Source: CAZIKF01 sp964539825
Lineage (GTDB): Bacteria; Muiribacteriota; UBA6191
Assembly: GCA_964539825.1 (NCBI GenBank)
Contig: CAZIKF010000010.1
Coordinates: 60,464-124,463 of the forward strand
Direction: 5' to 3'
Length of the DNA: 64,000 bases
Of this stretch, positions 61,366 through 64,000 are shown piece after piece. Every line of letters begins with the position of its first letter. Within the stretch, counting starts at the first letter, position 1. The notes beneath the pieces were generated by a model. That model searched no databases. It had not been told where the DNA came from and was given only the letters and a program-made list of their open reading frames with translations. Position numbers and translations under genes: made by a program.

Positions 61366-63904
61366 TGAGTTTCGCTCCCGTCCCGGCTGGATTCTTCTGT
61401 TTATTCTCAATTTATCATTGGGATTATGTGGGCTAGGAATTCTTGAGGTTTTACGCGGGTCCATGCGTGAACAGCTTCAGCTCAATGCTCGTGAGATGTT
61501 TGGCGGTGACATTAGAATAAGCGCAAACGAGCCCATTCCTGTGAACATCAAGGAAATTCTGAAGGCAGTTGTTTCAGAGGATTTCAAAACTTCCAGTCGC
61601 ACTTCACTCTATACAATGGTGGGTTCGTCAGAAAATCTGCGCCTGGTTAGAATCCAGGCTATCAGCGACAACTGGCCTCTGTATGGTTCGCTTTCGGCCA
61701 GAGATCCAAAAGGAGAACTTCTGAAGGTAGAGGACCTTCACGCCTCGCAGGCACTGTGGATGGATCCAATGCTTGGAGCCCTATTAGGAGGATTGAGATC
61801 AAAAGGACTAAGGATTGGTGATTCGAGTTTTGAGATTCAGGGAACCCTGCATGAAAATTCGACTCGAAATTTATTGGGATTAAGTTTTTCTCCCGAAGTC
61901 TATATTTCTCAGAAATACCTGAAACCTACCGGACTATTAGGGTTTGGAAGTCAGGTTCGATACGAAATGTTTCTGAGGCTGTCACCTGGCGCCAATATTC
62001 AAGATACTCTTGTTCGTTTGCGTGAGGAGATACATTCTAAGATTTCAAGAGGGCGGGTCTATCAGGTACAGAGTTATGAAGCTGCCGGGGAACGGGTCCG
62101 CAGAGGATTTAAAAACTTTGAAAGCTATTTGGCTCTGGCGGGTATGGTGGCACTCTTGCTGGCGGTGTGTGGAATTAGTGTTATGCATTCGGGTTACCTG
62201 GATGAAAAGATCCCAGAACTGGCCATCTTGCGCGTTTTGGGATTATCCAAGAGAAGGGCATACGCGGTACAGTTGATCAAGCTGGTTCTACTGGGCCTTT
62301 CGTCCTCATTGGTAGCGGTGTTTCTTTCCGTAGGCATTGTTTCCTTATTTAATGCACTCTTACCAGGAATTCTTCCCGAAGGACTTCAGCCCCGATTGAC
62401 CCCCATGATCGTCGTTGCGGTGCTTTTGCCAGGCATTACCGGTTCGATCTTCCCCTGTCTACCTTCGTTGCGTTCACTACGAAGGATCGAGTTAACGGAC
62501 TTATTGAAGAGTTCATTTCCTTCCTCATCCCCAAAATTATGGCGGGATCCCTGGTGGATAGTCAGCATCCTGATGATAGTACTATGGATTTTTTTGCTCT
62601 CATCCTTTCAGGCCAGGTCCCTTAAGCTTGGAGGAATTTTTACTCTTTGTATCCTCGTTGCCTCAGGATTTCTGTTACTGGTGGGGCGGCTCTTGATCGG
62701 CCCGATAACAAGGCGTGTATCCCAGCGGCCATGGGGTCTTTTTTATACCTTGAGGGATTTGTCCCGCGCCCCGGGTTCAACCCTGCTATCTATTGTGTCT
62801 ATTGGCCTGGGTGTTCTGCTGGTTTGTGTACTCCCACAGATTGAGCAAAACCTCAGAAGTCATCTAGAAAACGCCTCGAAAGGTCCACCAGACTTCTTTC
62901 TTTTTGAAATTCAACCAGATCAGGTCCAATCGCTATCTGCCTGGTGTGTAGATAGAAAACTGGAACTATCCAAACCCGTGGCCATGATTCGTTCCCGCCT
63001 TTTGAAAATCAATGATGAATTTCTGCGCGATTACTTGAAGCGACGGGGAAAGGGAGATGACTCCAGAGGCTATGGTTCGATGCTGCTACGGCGGGGGGCT
63101 AATTTGTCCTACCGGGAATCTGGAAAATGGGGTAATTGGGAAAGTGTGAGTAAAGGTCAGCTGATTTTTACACCTTCGTCGAAGATCGCGGAAGTATCTC
63201 TGGAGAGAGGATTTGCCAGAGAGTTAGGTTTAGGAATCGGAGATGAAATGACCTTTGATATCCAGGGATTGGAGTTTATCGCGAGGGTCATTAATCTCAG
63301 GGATGTGACCTGGAATAGCTACCAGCCAAATTTCTTCATTTTGGGTTCTCCCGATCATTTGGGCTCTTACCCAGCGTCCTTTCTTGCCACTTTGACGATT
63401 AAGGATCGCTCTATTCGCGGAGGAGTACTCAGGGAGCTTTTGGAAACCTTCCCGAACTTTTCCGCTGTAGATGTTCTCAATACACTGGAACTGGTATCTG
63501 GATTTCTTTCCAAGATGAGTTATGGAATCTATTTCCTCGCTATTATGGCGATTCTTTCTGGTCTCACGGTACTTTTCACAATTTCTCATTTTGAAATCTA
63601 TCGTGAAGCCTGGAAATGGAATCTATTGAGGGTATTGGGTGCACATCGTCAATTTCTTCGGACCCTGGTTGGGCTGCGGTGTTTACTTTTATCTGGGGTA
63701 TCATCCTTTACCGCCCTCTTGCTTAGTTATCCCATTGCACAGGTTCTTTGGAAGAGCTTTTTTCGTGAAGGTGACTTTTCTTTCTACTTTCAGACTCCGC
63801 TGGCTTTGGCTTTGTTCATTCCAATATTGTGCTCAGCGGTAGGCTTTGCAGTTTCAAAAGAAATACTTCGACAAAAACCAGCCACCCTTTTTCAATCTGT
63901 TTAA
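61337..63904 (+). CDS. ybbP: FtsX-type ABC permease (YbbP-like)
   Basis: An 855-residue membrane protein. Layout: one TM (about 15-35), a large periplasmic domain, three TM (about 265-385), further TM (about 410-450 and 480-505), a second periplasmic domain (about 510-710), then three TM to the end. This double FtsX arrangement with about ten TM is typical of YbbP/DUF214 permeases. With YbbA it probably moves a lipid or hydrophobic compound with the TesA esterase. No lipobox. Confidence 0.88.
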   Translation: MKALLLLVFSEFRSRPGWILLFILNLSLGLCGLGILEVLRGSMREQLQLNAREMFGGDIRISANEPIPVNIKEILKAVVSEDFKTSSRTSLYTMVGSSENLRLVRIQAISDNWPLYGSLSARDPKGELLKVEDLHASQALWMDPMLGALLGGLRSKGLRIGDSSFEIQGTLHENSTRNLLGLSFSPEVYISQKYLKPTGLLGFGSQVRYEMFLRLSPGANIQDTLVRLREEIHSKISRGRVYQVQSYEAAGERVRRGFKNFESYLALAGMVALLLAVCGISVMHSGYLDEKIPELAILRVLGLSKRRAYAVQLIKLVLLGLSSSLVAVFLSVGIVSLFNALLPGILPEGLQPRLTPMIVVAVLLPGITGSIFPCLPSLRSLRRIELTDLLKSSFPSSSPKLWRDPWWIVSILMIVLWIFLLSSFQARSLKLGGIFTLCILVASGFLLLVGRLLIGPITRRVSQRPWGLFYTLRDLSRAPGSTLLSIVSIGLGVLLVCVLPQIEQNLRSHLENASKGPPDFFLFEIQPDQVQSLSAWCVDRKLELSKPVAMIRSRLLKINDEFLRDYLKRRGKGDDSRGYGSMLLRRGANLSYRESGKWGNWESVSKGQLIFTPSSKIAEVSLERGFARELGLGIGDEMTFDIQGLEFIARVINLRDVTWNSYQPNFFILGSPDHLGSYPASFLATLTIKDRSIRGGVLRELLETFPNFSAVDVLNTLELVSGFLSKMSYGIYFLAIMAILSGLTVLFTISHFEIYREAWKWNLLRVLGAHRQFLRTLVGLRCLLLSGVSSFTALLLSYPIAQVLWKSFFREGDFSFYFQTPLALALFIPILCSAVGFAVSKEILRQKPATLFQSV

Positions 63905-64000
63905 CTAATGGATAATGGGATTTGATCCGTTTCCATTTTCTATGGGACTATAGTTGTTGAAAATCTAGGACCGGGCCATAAGGTGTTCCTCCATGTAGGC

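Noticed and set aside
63905..64000. 3' end of a minus-strand gene at the right edge (reading YMEEHLMARS, then stop)
   Set aside because: Only about 11 codons are visible; openness over this length is not evidence.
1..64000. CRISPR arrays
   Set aside because: No regularly spaced short direct repeats were seen and no cas genes are present.

Overview
The window looks like chromosomal DNA from a Gram-negative (diderm) bacterium of moderate GC content. The evidence is a complete Kdo-synthesis and LPS-transport cluster, a lolD/ybbP-type ABC system, an O-antigen-type ABC permease, a candidate outer-membrane barrel and many proteins with signal peptides. The mix of HEAT, TPR, MORN and Sel1 repeat proteins, long-form ThyX, a pilT-like ATPase and a kinase-like/FGE fusion suggests a spirochaete (Leptospira-like) or deltaproteobacterial/Oligoflexia-like lineage. 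That placement is inference, because there is no rRNA in the window.

Layout. 1-10 kb: a gene running off the left edge, an EI24/CysZ-like membrane protein, a HEAT-repeat protein, a large secreted protein, an excisionase-type HTH protein, a DUF58 + transglutaminase (TgpA-like) pair and two small secreted proteins. 10-26 kb: a Sel1 protein, a calcium-loop protein, a pseudokinase-FGE fusion, thyX + pilT-like, tRNA-Gly(GCC), three response regulators and a TPR-moaC-MORN-GNAT operon. 26-34 kb: kdsB-pyrG-kdsA-kdsD-kdsC-lptC-lptA-lptB-amrB. Its genes touch or overlap, so CMP-Kdo synthesis (with its own CTP source) and LPS export are probably co-expressed. 34-43 kb: a UbiB-family kinase with an unknown partner, glutamate dehydrogenase with a cNMP-binding protein, an ABC-2 permease, a RuvC/YqgF-fold protein, a MerR-like regulator and a candidate outer-membrane protein. 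43-52 kb: an accessory island with an ImmA-like protein, a 128-bp MITE, and a type I restriction-modification locus whose hsdM carries two in-frame stop codons. Related palindromes sit at both edges of that locus, and REP-like palindromes sit inside it. 52-55 kb: DUF3592-like protein, ferredoxin, tail-anchored protein and HEAT protein. 55-60 kb: a 1435-residue protein with three radical-SAM motifs, a B12-binding-type domain and a SPASM-like C-terminus, overlapping the start of a 60-residue protein, followed by a candidate small RNA. 60-64 kb: a tesA-ybbA-ybbP-like operon.

Main unexplained signals: (i) the triple radical-SAM protein with its small partner; (ii) three interspersed ~165-bp long-hairpin elements (17.5, 43.1 and 59.8 kb) whose outer arms differ in sequence but still pair, around a related core; (iii) a 35-nt hairpin motif with a compensatory base-pair change upstream of two unrelated genes (10.03 and 34.17 kb); (iv) the doubly interrupted hsdM in an otherwise intact locus; (v) a G10 tract in a MORN protein gene. 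The 59-aa gene at 37.0-37.2 kb and the left-edge partial gene were found by direct translation.
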